Assembly (NCBI GenBank): GCA_025363755.1 | Contig: JANYLQ010000044.1 | Span: 17,406 to 81,405 of the forward strand | DNA from: Hyphomicrobiales bacterium | GTDB taxonomy: Bacteria > Pseudomonadota > Alphaproteobacteria > Rhizobiales > Aestuariivirgaceae | Direction of reading: 5' to 3' | DNA length: 64,000 bases | Shown here: positions 16,997-26,358 of the stretch, in pieces | Numbering within the stretch: the stretch's first letter is position 1 | Layout: each line of letters begins with the position of its first letter | Notes under the pieces: model-generated | The model's database searches: none | What the model was told of the DNA's origin: nothing | Seen by the model: only the letters and a program-made list of their open reading frames with translations | Translations under genes and position numbers: made by a program

Positions 16997-18062
16997 TTTC
17001 GAAAAGCGCCCGGAGCCCAGCAAGCTGATGCAAGTGGCCACACCAATAGCTGCGGTGGTTCTGACTATGATCATTGGTGCGATACTTTTTGATGCGTTGG
17101 GGTTTGACGGTCAGCGTACCATCAAAGAATTTTTCTTCACGCCTGTGCTGTCGTCTTACAAATGGCAAGATGTGGCCACCAAGGCAGCGCCTTTGATCAT
17201 CATCGCATTAGGGTTGTCTCTTGGGAACACGGCCAAAGTTTGGAACATAGGTGCCGAGGGGCAATATATTGTGGGTGCCATCGCTGGGGCAGGCGTGGCG
17301 TATCTCACACCTAATGTCACAGGCCATTGGGTTCTCGTTTTGATGCTGATTGCGGGTGTTATCGGTGGTGCGGTTTATGCCGCTATCCCGGCAATTTTGC
17401 GCACAAGGTTTAAAGTGAATGAAGTGCTTTCCAGTTTGATGCTGGTTTATGTTTCACTTCAACTCCTTAGTTATCTCATCACTGGCCCTTGGAAAGACCC
17501 TAACGGTCACAACTTCCCGCAAACCGCAGCGTTTACGGATGCACAGCTTTTGCCACGCTTGATTCCGGGCACATCCATTCCGCCGGGCTTAATCTTTGCC
17601 ATCGTACTCACTATTGTTTTTTGGGTTGTGATGAAGAGATCGCTTTATGGTTTCAACGTGCGCGTCAGCGGTGCAGCACCACATGCAGCGCGTTATGGCG
17701 GGTTCAATGCTAATCAAACAATTTGGTCAACTTTAATGATCAGCGGCGGCATGGCCGGGCTTGCAGGAATTCTGGAAGCCACAAGCCAGCTCGGCCAGCT
17801 CAATCTCGGCTTTCCGTCAGGCTATGGCTTCACCGCTATCATTGTTTCATTCTTAGGGCGCTTAAACCCCATCGGCATTTTCATTGCTGGCTTTGTGCTG
17901 GCCATTACCTCTGTCGGCGGTCAAGTGGCGCAAACCACGGTGCATGTGCCCAGCGCTGCTGGCGGCATTTTTCAAGCGTTGATGCTGTTTCTCATTCTTG
18001 CAGGTGATGTGTTGGTGCGCTACCGCCTTCGCATTCAGCGCAACCTGGGAGCGGCAGCATGA
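16986..18062 (+). CDS. ABC importer permease 1, nucleoside type (BPD_transp_2 family)
   Basis: This permease of about 358 residues has roughly eight to ten hydrophobic helices. The segment GNTAKVWNIGAEGQYIVGAI is characteristic of the YufP/NupP-like subfamily. It forms half of the inner-membrane channel for the importer. ATG 16986 was chosen over GTG 16977. The gene overlaps the ATPase gene by 11 bases and is followed by a 4-base overlap with the second permease. Confidence 0.88.
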   Translation: MRINFEKRPEPSKLMQVATPIAAVVLTMIIGAILFDALGFDGQRTIKEFFFTPVLSSYKWQDVATKAAPLIIIALGLSLGNTAKVWNIGAEGQYIVGAIAGAGVAYLTPNVTGHWVLVLMLIAGVIGGAVYAAIPAILRTRFKVNEVLSSLMLVYVSLQLLSYLITGPWKDPNGHNFPQTAAFTDAQLLPRLIPGTSIPPGLIFAIVLTIVFWVVMKRSLYGFNVRVSGAAPHAARYGGFNANQTIWSTLMISGGMAGLAGILEATSQLGQLNLGFPSGYGFTAIIVSFLGRLNPIGIFIAGFVLAITSVGGQVAQTTVHVPSAAGGIFQALMLFLILAGDVLVRYRLRIQRNLGAAA

Positions 18063-18982
18063 CGCTGGATTTTTTCATCTCCGCATTTATCACTGTCATC
18101 GGAATCTCCACGCCTATTTTGCTCGCAGCCACAGGCGAGCTTGTGGTTGAAAAAAGCGGCGTCTTAAATCTTGGTGTTGAAGGTATGATGTTGATTGGCG
18201 CGGTTACGGGCTTTGCTGTCACCTTTACGACATTCAACCCTTGGCTTGGCATGTTGGCGGCAGCGGCGGCAGGTGCAGCGGCATCGCTGGTGTTTGGGCT
18301 TTTGGTTTTGACATTTGGCGCCAATCAAGTGGCCACAGGGCTTGCCTTGGCAATTTTTGGCATTGGGCTGTCAACACTGATTGGCAATAGCTATGTTGGT
18401 ATTATCGTGCCGGAATTTTCCAGCATTTTCCCGGATGGTTGGTCGCGTGATCCCATCTTGCGCATTATCTTCGGCCATTCGCCGATGGTCTATTTCGCCT
18501 TGTTCATGGTGTTTGCCGTGGCGTGGTTTCTCAAGCGCACAAGGGCAGGGTTGATCTTGCGCGCTGTGGGTGAGAATGATCATTCAGCACACTCTATCGG
18601 CTATTCCGTCATCGGCATTCGCTACAGTGCCATTGCCTTTGGTGGTGCCATGGCTGGCATCGCCGGCAGTTATTTCTCGATGGTAATCACGCCCATGTGG
18701 GCGCAGCAAATGACAGCGGGCAGGGGCTGGATAGCGCTTGCTCTTGTGGTGTTTGCCGGATGGAAACCAAGTCGCCTTTTGGGTGGCGCTTATTTCTTTG
18801 GTATTCTCATGACTCTGGAGTTTTATGCCAAAGCTTCAAAGAACGCTATTTTACCGTCACAGTTCTGGGCTGCAATGCCTTATCTGATGGCGATTATCGT
18901 ATTGGCTGTTATTTCAGCGCGTGAACGCACCGGAAGCGAAGCGCCCGCCTGTCTTGGCAAGCCATTTATGCCGACTGACTAA
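18059..18982 (+). CDS. ABC importer permease 2, nucleoside type (BPD_transp_2 family)
   Basis: This 307-residue permease contains the family segment ATGELVVEKSGVLNLGVEGMMLIGA near the N-terminus and several further membrane helices. It pairs with the preceding permease as the YufQ/NupQ-like partner. It starts at the ATGA overlap with permease 1 and is followed after 23 bases by the binding-protein gene. Confidence 0.88.
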   Translation: MTLDFFISAFITVIGISTPILLAATGELVVEKSGVLNLGVEGMMLIGAVTGFAVTFTTFNPWLGMLAAAAAGAAASLVFGLLVLTFGANQVATGLALAIFGIGLSTLIGNSYVGIIVPEFSSIFPDGWSRDPILRIIFGHSPMVYFALFMVFAVAWFLKRTRAGLILRAVGENDHSAHSIGYSVIGIRYSAIAFGGAMAGIAGSYFSMVITPMWAQQMTAGRGWIALALVVFAGWKPSRLLGGAYFFGILMTLEFYAKASKNAILPSQFWAAMPYLMAIIVLAVISARERTGSEAPACLGKPFMPTD

Positions 18983-19005
18983 TTTAACTTCAACAGGGAG
19001 ACTCT

Positions 19006-20085
19006 ATGATGAAAATGAACAGACGTAATTTGATAAAGGCTAGTGCTGCGGCACTCGCCATGCCAATGATCGGTGGCCGCGCCATGGCTGCTGATCCACT
19101 CAAAGTGGGCTTTATTTATCTCGGCCCAATCGGCGATTTCGGTTGGACTTGGGCGCATGAAAAGGGCCGCAAGGCCATGGTGGATGCATTGGGCGGCGCA
19201 GTGGTAGCTGACTATGTTGAAAACGTTGCTGAAGACGCATCGGCTGTTCCAATTATTCGCGATTTGGCCCAACAAGGCCATAAGCTGATCTTCACAAGCT
19301 CATTCGGCTATATGGATCAGACGCTGCAAGTTGCAAAAGAATTTCCTGATGTGAAGTTCGAACACTGCACAGGCTTCAAGCGCGCTGACAATGTTGCAAC
19401 CTATAACTCACGCTTCCACCAAGGCCGTTCCGTGCTCGGCACAATCGCTGGCATGACCACCAAGACCAACACCATCGGCTATCTCGGCTCCTTCAAGGTT
19501 CCTGAAGTGGTCATGGGCATCAACGCATTCACACTCGCAGCTCAAGCTGTGAACCCAAATGTAAAAGTGAAGATGGTGATGATTGACTCGTGGTTTGATC
19601 CTGCCAAGGAAGCAGCTGCCGCCGAAACCCTCGCCAACCTCGGTTGCGATGTGATCACCGCCCACACAGATAGCGCTGCCTGCCTGCAAGTTTGCGAAAA
19701 GAAGGGCATTTACGGCTTTGGCCAAGGCGCTGACATGTCACGCTTTGCACCTAAGGCGCATTTGACTGCAATCGAAGACATCTGGGGTCCTTATTACACC
19801 TCACGTGCCAAAGCTGTTCTCGATGGTTCATGGAAATCGGGCGATACTTGGTGGGGCTTCAAGGAAGGCTCGGTCGTGATCTCGCCGTATAACGCTTCAG
19901 TCTCCAAGGAAATTGCTGCGGCCGCAGACAAGATCCAAGCAGGTTGGAAAGATGGCAGCTATGACGTGTTCACCGGCCCTATCGCCGATCAATCAGGCGC
20001 CGAAAAAATCGCCAAGGGCGCCAAGCTCGATGACGGCGCATTGGCCGGCATGGATTGGTTCGTGAAGGGTGTTGAAGGCGCGTAA
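19006..20085 (+). CDS. BMP/PnrA-family substrate-binding protein of the nucleoside ABC importer
   Basis: This 359-residue periplasmic binding protein of the BMP (Med/PnrA) family has a signal peptide (RRNLIKASAAALAMP ... RAMAA) that may be Tat-dependent. The mature start, DPLKVGFIYLGPIGDFGWTW, is the diagnostic BMP N-terminus, and TSSFGYMDQTL and GFGQGADMS are typical ligand-site regions. There is no lipobox cysteine at the cleavage site. PnrA/BmpA homologues bind purine nucleosides. In this operon with neighbouring deaminases, uptake followed by deamination for nitrogen is a reasonable inference. Confidence 0.88.
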   Translation: MMKMNRRNLIKASAAALAMPMIGGRAMAADPLKVGFIYLGPIGDFGWTWAHEKGRKAMVDALGGAVVADYVENVAEDASAVPIIRDLAQQGHKLIFTSSFGYMDQTLQVAKEFPDVKFEHCTGFKRADNVATYNSRFHQGRSVLGTIAGMTTKTNTIGYLGSFKVPEVVMGINAFTLAAQAVNPNVKVKMVMIDSWFDPAKEAAAAETLANLGCDVITAHTDSAACLQVCEKKGIYGFGQGADMSRFAPKAHLTAIEDIWGPYYTSRAKAVLDGSWKSGDTWWGFKEGSVVISPYNASVSKEIAAAADKIQAGWKDGSYDVFTGPIADQSGAEKIAKGAKLDDGALAGMDWFVKGVEGA

Positions 20086-20096
20086 CTCGCACTGTG

Positions 20097-20125
20097 TATC
20101 CCTCCCCTCATACAGGGGAGGGATA
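20097..20125 (+). terminator. Perfect hairpin after the BMP operon
   Basis: TATCCCTCCCCT at 20097-20108 pairs perfectly with AGGGGAGGGATA at 20114-20125 around a 5-base loop. It lies 11 bases after the BMP gene stop. No T-run follows (TAGTCTTG), so it is not a textbook intrinsic terminator. It may protect the mRNA 3' end or be another repeat type. Confidence 0.5.
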
Positions 20126-20230
20126 TAGTCTTGTTCGAAATTTGAACTTTTAAGACTTCACGAGTGACTTGATCCCTGCAAACTGATCCAAAAATAATTA
20201 GAGTCTAATCCCGTTTTTTAGCAGTAGACC

Positions 20231-20313
20231 ATGAAGCAGAGCAGACTAACGAAGAGCAGTTTCTTGGAATATTGCAGGAGCAATAAAGCGGCATGACTGT
20301 TTCTGAGAACATT
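20231..20313 (+). pseudogene. Decayed IS3-type transposase OrfA N-terminal fragment
   Basis: From ATG 20231 one frame reads MKQSRLT. After a -1 type shift the next frame reads EEQFLGILQEQ, a TAA stop, then SGMTVSE. Together these follow the helix-turn-helix start of IS3-group OrfA proteins (pattern MKKSR-TEEQI-GIL-E-E-G). The frame is broken and the similarity ends after about 28 codons. No OrfB, terminal inverted repeats or target duplication could be identified, so this is a remnant only. Confidence 0.6.
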
Positions 20314-20575
20314 GCTGAAAACCGAAAGATATTAGAAAAGTCCAAAAGAATTTGTTATCCCTCGAACTCAGCCGGGAGTATTTAGCCAGGTCTCTAAAGG
20401 ATGGCGCACTCTCAAGACAGGATTTGTTGGGTTTTTACAAGGTGCGGATGTTACTGCAAAGTATAAAGCAATTGAAACCCAAATATTGAGTATTTAGACT
20501 TTGAGGTGACAAGTGCGACGTTTTGAGTGTAAGTTCGTCGACGTTCAACGACTGCAATCGGGATAAGCATATGAC
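20314..20575. other. Non-coding or decayed stretch before the Sel1 gene
   Basis: Together with 20126-20230 this forms an intergenic stretch of about 490 bases with no intact gene. One open stretch without a start codon (ends at the TAG near 20497) encodes VSKGWRTLKTGFVGFLQG. I do not recognise it, and it may be a chance frame or debris of a gene interrupted when the IS3-type sequence arrived. No tRNA or clear promoter was seen. Confidence 0.4.
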
Positions 20576-21712
20576 ATGCGATTAAAGTCCCTCTTCGTGA
20601 CATTGGGCGTAGCGTTGTGCCTTGCGGTCAACATAGCTGCGGCAGGACCGTTGGAAGATGCTCAAATAGCTTACAACAATGCTGACTATGAAACTGCATT
20701 GCGCTTACTAATGCCCTTAGCAGATCAGGGCATCCCAGACGCACAATTCAATCTTGGCGTTCTCTATGCGAACGGCCAAGGTGTCGCACTGAACAATGGC
20801 GAGGCAGTCCGGTGGTATCAAAGGGCCGCAGAGCAAGGATACGCTAACGCCCAATACAATTTGGCCATCATGTACTACAACTGATTTGGCGTGCCCCAAA
20901 ACTACACTCAAGCATTAAAATGGTTTCGCAAAGCTGCAGACCAAGGAAACGCTGGTGGCCAAAACTACGTTGGTGGAATGTATCAAGACGGCCAGGGAGT
21001 ACCGCAAGACCAGGTTGAAGCTGTCAAATGGTTTCGCAAAGCTGCAGACCAAGGATATGCAATAGCGCAGCGCAACCTCGGCTCCATGTACATTGATGGA
21101 TTTGGAGGGCTACCGAAGGATAGCGTCATCGCAGCTCAATGGTATCGAAAGGCAGCGGAGCAAGGGCTTCCCATTGCGCAATACTTGCTTGGCTCATTGT
21201 ATTTTCATGGTGTAGGTGTCCCACAGGATTATGTCGAGGCGGCAAAATGGAACCGCCTTGCTGCGGAACAAGGACTGGTTGAAGCGCAGGTTGATCTTGG
21301 TCATAAATATGAAAATGGTCAGGGGGTATCGCAGGATCTGACAGAGGCAGCTGCTTGGTATCGGAAAGCAGCGGAACAAAATAACGCTATGGGGCAATAT
21401 AATTTGGGAGTTTGCTATAATCTGGTGAAAGGTGTTCCGGAAGACGGCAAGGAGGCCCTTAAATGGTACCTTAAGGCTGCTGACCAAGGACAACTAGATT
21501 CTCAGTTTAACCTCGGTGCCTTGTATTCAAATGGTAGTCTGGTTCCACAAGACATCTTGCAAGCTCACATGTGGTTCGAACTGGCAAAGAGGGCCGGTGA
21601 CATGGAGGCACTGACAAGATTAAAAGAATTAGAAAAGCAAATGAGTCCCGATCAAATAGTATCAAGCACTTGGAGAGCAAACAAATGGGCCGACGCGCAC
21701 ACGGGGCGGTAG
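20576..21712 (+). pseudogene. Sel1-repeat (SLR/TPR-like) exported protein, interrupted by an in-frame TGA
   Basis: The ORF track lists 20576-20884 and 20891-21712, but both are in the same frame and only the TGA at 20882-20884 separates them. Read through, the product has about 378 residues: a signal peptide (LFVTLGVALCLAVNIAAAG) and about nine Sel1 repeats of roughly 36 residues (pattern A-YNLG-MY--G-GV--D---A-KW-RKAA-QG). At the break the sequence reads MYYN*FGVPQNY. The repeat consensus expects Gly there, so a GGA to TGA change explains it. Sel1 proteins are often adaptor or envelope-stress proteins. A separately started second half (GTG 20891) would lack a signal peptide. Confidence 0.82.
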
Positions 21713-22022
21713 CTGCGTGGCCTGCACCAGAACTACTAAGAGATAGCCAAGGCTACTTTTTTGGTCTCGCATATAGGAAAATAGCAACCTTGCATTTGAC
21801 TCTCACAATCCAAAATTTTGCTAAACTCTTTAAGGGTCGCCGATCCAATTTCTAAAAAATTCGATTAGTACACTAGGGTGTAATCATTGATGTTCAAATT
21901 CTGGCTTATCACTATACCCACCCAAATACAGGGTAAGGTGGAACGTTCTTGAGTATGAGGGGCGGGGGTTCGAGAAAGCTTTTCGCACACAACTAGTTTC
22001 GCTTAATTTCATTTTATCGACA
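21713..22022. other. Intergenic stretch with no recognisable gene
   Basis: About 310 bases after the broken Sel1 gene hold only short shadow frames. A weak hairpin (TAGC(CAAG)GCTA followed by six T) near 21744-21762 could be the terminator of the Sel1 gene. Nothing else could be supported. Confidence 0.4.
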
Positions 22023-22101
22023 CGTCATCCCTGCGTAAGCAGGGATTTAGCTTCTTCAAGTAGGTGAATAAAGCTGGACCCTTGTTTTCGCAGGGGCGAC
22101 G
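22023..22101. repeat. Palindromic interspersed repeat, copy B
   Basis: This is a diverged copy of the element at 14230-14304, about 79 bases long. It begins CGTCATCCCTGC and ends GCAGGGGCGACG, again as imperfect inverted ends. The first hairpin, ATCCCTG(CGTAAG)CAGGGAT at 22027-22046, is perfect. The second (CCCT ... AGGG) is weaker than in copy A. The differences within stems are partly compensated, which suggests selection or an old family rather than a recent insertion. Confidence 0.72.
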
Positions 22102-22124
22102 ATTTATATCGCAATAATGAACCA

Positions 22125-22400
22125 TCAACCAGCTTTTGTTGGCGAAGATCGAGGTTTTGATGTTGTCTGTGGAAGTTCAGACTGAGCATCCTTAACTTCA
22201 TCCAAACGCGAAGGTTCACCTCCAGACATACCCTCTTCGGTGGCCACAGAAAGGCGAACGGCGTCCTGCTCCCACGCTGTAAGCGCATCCTGCTTTTGCT
22301 TCGTGGTAAGCGCTTCGTCTTTCACGATCTCTGCTGGTGAGGCGAAATTCCCAACCGGGTCTTCTACCTTCTGCTTTGGCGTGATCTTCTTATTTGGCAT
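22125..22400 (-). CDS. Small conserved hypothetical protein
   Basis: This 91-residue hydrophilic protein contains F-SPAEIVKDEALTTKQK, then LTAWEQDAVRL and EEGMSGGEPSRLDEV. I recall this pattern (pre-helix, W-E-x-D, then an E-x-M-x-G-G segment) from small alphaproteobacterial proteins of unknown function. No membrane segment or metal motif is visible. ATG 22400 has GGAGG 6 bases upstream and was preferred over the start at 22412. The function is unknown; it lies alone between the repeat copy and ureG. Confidence 0.7.
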   Translation of the reverse strand: MPNKKITPKQKVEDPVGNFASPAEIVKDEALTTKQKQDALTAWEQDAVRLSVATEEGMSGGEPSRLDEVKDAQSELPQTTSKPRSSPTKAG

Positions 22401-22643
22401 TTTTGCCTCCAAATTTCATTTCTGCGGAGTTGAGAGCAATTAAAACGCAGCACGCGCCATCAAGTTCCGCAGTGGGTTTATTGGAGTGATTTCCGAAAAT
22501 GGGTCAACGGTGGCACCAACGTCGTCTTCAGTCAGCTTGCAAGACTTGTTGGCGGAGATTTAACCCAATTCTGGAGACTACACACAAGTAGCAGCTTCAT
22601 CGTACGGTGTCAAGGGTTATTTTCATTTATAGGTATTTATTTT

Positions 22644-23270
22644 TTAATTACTTGATAAAACAGTCTTTAACCCGCCAAACTCTTCGATATATGAAATCAC
22701 CTCGCCCAAGCCTTTCTGCCTAAGCAGGTCAGTGAACACATAGGGTCGAACCCCCCGTGCTTTTTTCGTATCGCTTTCCATCACGTCCAAATCGGCCATT
22801 ACATGCGGGGCCAAATCAGTTTTATTGATAATCAGTAAATCTGAGCGTGTAATCGCAGGCCCGCCTTTGCGAGGGATTTTTTCGCCTTGGCAGACTGAGA
22901 TCACATAGATCGAAAGGTCGGCCAAATCGGGCGAGAAGGTGGCGGCGAGATTATCGCCGCCCGACTCGATGAAGATCACATCCAAATCCGGGTGGCGCTT
23001 TGACATTTCATCGACGGCCGCCAAATTGAGCGAGGCGTCTTCTCTGATGGCCGTGTGCGGGCAGCCGCCAGTTTCAACACCCATGATGCGGTCTTCGGGC
23101 AGGGCTTGCAAGCGGTTGAGGATCAGCGCGTCTTCCTTGGTGTAAATATCATTGGTGATGACAGCGACCGAATATTTCTCACGCATGGCTTTGCAGAGTT
23201 TCTCCGTCAGCGTGGTTTTACCAGAGCCAACTGGGCCGCCGATGCCGACGCGGAGGGGGCCATTTGTCAT
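22644..23270 (-). CDS. ureG: Urease accessory GTPase UreG
   Basis: This 208-residue SIMIBI-class GTPase drives nickel insertion into urease. The P-loop is [11 protein letters not shown] (residues about 10-20), the metal site CPH is in [13 protein letters not shown], the switch region reads [11 protein letters not shown], and the base-recognition motif is NKTD. Length is normal. It is the last gene of the cluster and overlaps ureF by 4 bases. Confidence 0.96.
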   Translation of the reverse strand: MTNGPLRVGIGGPVGSGKTTLTEKLCKAMREKYSVAVITNDIYTKEDALILNRLQALPEDRIMGVETGGCPHTAIREDASLNLAAVDEMSKRHPDLDVIFIESGGDNLAATFSPDLADLSIYVISVCQGEKIPRKGGPAITRSDLLIINKTDLAPHVMADLDVMESDTKKARGVRPYVFTDLLRQKGLGEVISYIEEFGGLKTVLSSN

Positions 23271-23917
23271 GTGCGAAAAATCCTTGGTTGAAGATGTTCG
23301 TGGTTCATCGCGGCGATATCAGCCAACAATGTGCAACTTCCCAAGTCATCAAGCGATGCCTTTGCAGCACGGTTTGCAGTTCCGGAAATGATGAGCATCA
23401 GATTTTTCAAAACATGAAGCCCTGCTGTTTGACCAAGTGGCACGAGGCGCACCGCCACTGAAACTTGCGCTGCCGCGAAACCTTGCAGGAAAGCGAGCAA
23501 GGCGGAATGTCGATCAACACCCATTGACTTACAGGCCACGCCAGCAGCAATCGCATATGCTAAATCACCATCTACAAATTTTACATTTGTGAAAACCGAA
23601 GCCGCAATTGCAAAGCTGCGCCCTAGTTGCGTGGTTTCTAAATAACGCTCAGATGATGAGGCCATGCCGAGTGCGAGTTCATTTAACTCGGCTGCATCAC
23701 CGTTCCAACACTGGGCAAACAACACGGCATCATTCCAACCTGAACCTTGCGTCATCAAATCGGCAATCCAAGTTTCAACTTCGTTTTGCTTCGTAATTTC
23801 ATTTTCAACAATCGCCGTCTCTAAACCGTGCGAATAAGCAAAGCTGCCGATTGGAAAAGCCGGAGACATCCAGTTGAGCAACAATAGAAGTTGCGAAGCT
23901 ACAATTTCAGTGGGCAT
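23267..23917 (-). CDS. ureF: Urease accessory protein UreF
   Basis: This all-helical UreF of 216 residues carries the family start region [23 protein letters not shown]. UreF bridges UreD and UreG in the activation complex on apo-urease. The ORF-track start at 23971 lies well inside ureE. ATG 23917 (MPTEIVASQ) gives a small overlap with the ureE stop and the expected N-terminus. Confidence 0.93.
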   Translation of the reverse strand: MPTEIVASQLLLLLNWMSPAFPIGSFAYSHGLETAIVENEITKQNEVETWIADLMTQGSGWNDAVLFAQCWNGDAAELNELALGMASSSERYLETTQLGRSFAIAASVFTNVKFVDGDLAYAIAAGVACKSMGVDRHSALLAFLQGFAAAQVSVAVRLVPLGQTAGLHVLKNLMLIISGTANRAAKASLDDLGSCTLLADIAAMNHEHLQPRIFRT

Positions 23918-24344
23918 GATAGGCGCCGTGCAAGGGTTCAAATTGACCGCGTATTTCTGATACCGAAGCATGAAGGCCGATCAGCATTGCCTTTATAATG
24001 TGGTCACGCTTTATCAGAATACGATTATATTCGATTTGCGCTGAGAGATGGCGATTGCCGATATGCCACGCCAGTTGCGCGATGTGAGCAGGGCTTGAAC
24101 CTGTGATTTCATAAAGGTCTTCCTCGGCAGCGCAAACTTCAAGATAGCTGCCATCATCAAGTTCAAGATGATCGCCATCTTCGAAATAGGCGGTGAGTGG
24201 CAGATCGACCAAAACATCTTTGCCGCTATCGGTTTTGATCAACTTCCGCCTGATCGAACGATCTTGCGCATCCAACGTGATTGCATCTGTCGCCTGGCCC
24301 GGAGCATCGCTCAGTCTGATATGTTTGATGCCACGTATGGTCAT
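23907..24344 (-). CDS. ureE: Urease accessory nickel metallochaperone UreE
   Basis: This 145-residue two-domain UreE has an N-terminal peptide-binding-like part (to about residue 75) and a C-terminal metal-binding part with HLAWHIGNRH-like sequence (AQLAWHIGNRHL). The tail HGAYHAH is only mildly His-rich, unlike the long His tails of Klebsiella. It delivers Ni2+ to UreG. It shares one base with the ureC stop. Confidence 0.92.
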   Translation of the reverse strand: MTIRGIKHIRLSDAPGQATDAITLDAQDRSIRRKLIKTDSGKDVLVDLPLTAYFEDGDHLELDDGSYLEVCAAEEDLYEITGSSPAHIAQLAWHIGNRHLSAQIEYNRILIKRDHIIKAMLIGLHASVSEIRGQFEPLHGAYHAH

Positions 24345-26047
24345 TAGAACAAGAAATAGCGTTGCGTCATCGGCAAACTCGTTGCGGGTTCGCAGACCAG
24401 CAATTCGCCGTCGGCGCGCACTTCATAGGTCTCGGGGTTCACTTCAATTTTTGGTGTAGCGCTATTGTGAATCATAGAAGCCTTGGAAATTCCGCCTCTG
24501 GTATTTTTAACGGCGACCATTTTCTTTGCAGTGCCCAAACGGTTTTGCAGGCCTGCTTCGAGGGCCGCTTGCGACACGAAAGTGACTGATGAGTTGGTGC
24601 GCAATTTTCCGAAGCTGGCAAACATCGGGCGGTAATGTACGGGCTGCGGTGTTGGGATTGATGCGTTGGGATCGCCCATAGGTGCAGCTGCAATTGAACC
24701 GCCAAGCAAAACCATTTCCGGCTTCACGCCAAAAAAAGCTGGCGACCACAAAACCAGATCAGCGCGCTTTCCCAGCTCAACCGAACCCACCTCGTGGGAA
24801 AGGCCATGGGCAATTGCCGGGTTGATGGTATATTTGGCGATGTAGCGTTTGACGCGTGAGTTATCATTACCCTTATCGCCAATCAATTCGCCGCGCTGAA
24901 CTTTCATTTTATGCGCCGTCTGCCAGCAGCGGATGATTACTTCACCTACGCGGCCCATAGCTTGTGAATCTGATGAGATCATCGAGAAGCAGCCGATGTC
25001 ATGCAATATATCTTCAGCGGCAATCGTCTCTTTGCGGATGCGGCTTTCGGCAAATGCGATGTCTTCGGGAATGCGCGGGGACAAGTGATGGCAGACCATC
25101 AACATATCGAGATGTTCGGCAATCGTGTTGATCGTATAGGGCCTTGTTGGATTGGTGGAGGAGGGCAGCACATTGGGCAGGCTGGCCACTTTGATGATGT
25201 CGGGCGCATGACCACCACCGGCACCTTCCGTATGAAAGGTGTGAATGGTGCGGCCTTTGAAAGCGGCAATTGTGGCTTCAACGAAACCGCTCTCGTTCAG
25301 CGTGTCAGTGTGGATTGCCACTTGCACATCATAGTTATCGGCCACAGATAAGCAGCAGTCGATCGCAGCGGGTGTTGTGCCCCAATCCTCATGCAGCTTT
25401 AATCCGCACACGCCCGATAAAATCATTTCTTCCAACGCCGCAGGCAGCGAAGCGTTCCCTTTGCCCATAAGTCCCAAATTCATCGGGAAGGCATCAGCCG
25501 CTTCAATCATGCGTTCCGTGTGCCAAGCGCCCGTGCAAGTCGTGGCCAAAGTGCCATGGGCTGGCCCCGTGCCACCGCCCAACATGGTGGTGATGCCGGA
25601 ATAGAGTGATTCTTCCAATTGTTGTGGGGCGATGAAATGTATGTGGCTGTCAACGCCGCCAGCAGTCAGGATCTTTCCTTCGCCTGCGATAATTTCGGTC
25701 GATGGCCCGATGATGATGGTGACGCCCGGCTGTGTATCTGGGTTGCCAGCCTTACCAATCGCGGCGATACGGCCTTCTTTCAAGCCCACGTCCGCTTTGT
25801 AAATGCCCGAGTGATCAACGATCAGCGCGTTGGTGATGACTGTATCCATTGCCCCTTGCGCACGTGTGGCTTGGGATTGGCCCATGCCATCACGGATCAC
25901 TTTGCCGCCGCCAAATTTCACTTCCTCGCCATAGATCGTAAAATCTTTTTCAACTTCGATGAAAAGTTCAGTATCAGCAAGCCGCACTTTGTCGCCAACA
26001 GTCGGACCATACATTTGGGCGTAAGTGGCGCGCGAGATTTTAGCCAT
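24344..26047 (-). CDS. ureC: Urease alpha subunit (catalytic)
   Basis: This 567-residue catalytic subunit hydrolyses urea to ammonia and carbamate. Nickel ligands appear as HIHF in [14 protein letters not shown], the carbamylated Lys in GLKLHEDWG, and Asp in SSDSQAMGR. The flap with the catalytic His is in [14 protein letters not shown]. Length equals the usual 565-570 residues, and no key residue is missing. Single-base overlaps with ureB and ureE show tight coupling. Confidence 0.97.
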   Translation of the reverse strand: MAKISRATYAQMYGPTVGDKVRLADTELFIEVEKDFTIYGEEVKFGGGKVIRDGMGQSQATRAQGAMDTVITNALIVDHSGIYKADVGLKEGRIAAIGKAGNPDTQPGVTIIIGPSTEIIAGEGKILTAGGVDSHIHFIAPQQLEESLYSGITTMLGGGTGPAHGTLATTCTGAWHTERMIEAADAFPMNLGLMGKGNASLPAALEEMILSGVCGLKLHEDWGTTPAAIDCCLSVADNYDVQVAIHTDTLNESGFVEATIAAFKGRTIHTFHTEGAGGGHAPDIIKVASLPNVLPSSTNPTRPYTINTIAEHLDMLMVCHHLSPRIPEDIAFAESRIRKETIAAEDILHDIGCFSMISSDSQAMGRVGEVIIRCWQTAHKMKVQRGELIGDKGNDNSRVKRYIAKYTINPAIAHGLSHEVGSVELGKRADLVLWSPAFFGVKPEMVLLGGSIAAAPMGDPNASIPTPQPVHYRPMFASFGKLRTNSSVTFVSQAALEAGLQNRLGTAKKMVAVKNTRGGISKASMIHNSATPKIEVNPETYEVRADGELLVCEPATSLPMTQRYFLF

Positions 26048-26352
26048 TACAAGGCTCCCATGATTTTCTGTTGAAAGCCGTAAACCTTTCGTAAGCCCAA
26101 AAGTGGCACCAATGTCACTTCCCGTTTTTGTCCGGGCTCAAAACGCACCGCCGTGCCTGCGGCAATATCCAACCTCATGCCGCGTGCCTTGGTGCGGTCG
26201 AAAGTCAGCGATTCATTGGTTTCGAAGAAATGATAATGCGAACCAACTTGGATGGGCCTGTCGCCTGTGTTGGCAATTTGCAACGTGACGGTTTTTGCAC
26301 CAACATTCAATTCGATGTCGCCTGCTTTTGTAATGACTTCACCAGGAATCAT
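26047..26352 (-). CDS. ureB: Urease beta subunit
   Basis: This 101-residue beta subunit begins [16 protein letters not shown] and contains the conserved [11 protein letters not shown] and [12 protein letters not shown] segments. It packs with UreA and UreC in the (ABC)3 trimer. It is a separate gene, as in most bacteria. Confidence 0.95.
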   Translation of the reverse strand: MIPGEVITKAGDIELNVGAKTVTLQIANTGDRPIQVGSHYHFFETNESLTFDRTKARGMRLDIAAGTAVRFEPGQKREVTLVPLLGLRKVYGFQQKIMGAL

Positions 26353-26358
26353 GTTCGT

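Noticed and set aside
20097-20125. Strong intrinsic terminator after the BMP gene
   Set aside because: The hairpin is perfect but lacks a T-run, so it was listed only at moderate confidence and not treated as a proven terminator.
20882-20884. TGA in the Sel1 gene as a selenocysteine codon
   Set aside because: The position is a consensus Gly in the repeat, no redox context exists, and no obvious selenocysteine insertion hairpin was seen just downstream. A nonsense mutation is simpler.
22401-22643. Hidden gene between the small hypothetical gene and ureG
   Set aside because: Short open frames on the plus strand (one containing WVNGGTNVVFSQLARLVGG) have no start with a ribosome site and no family I recognise.
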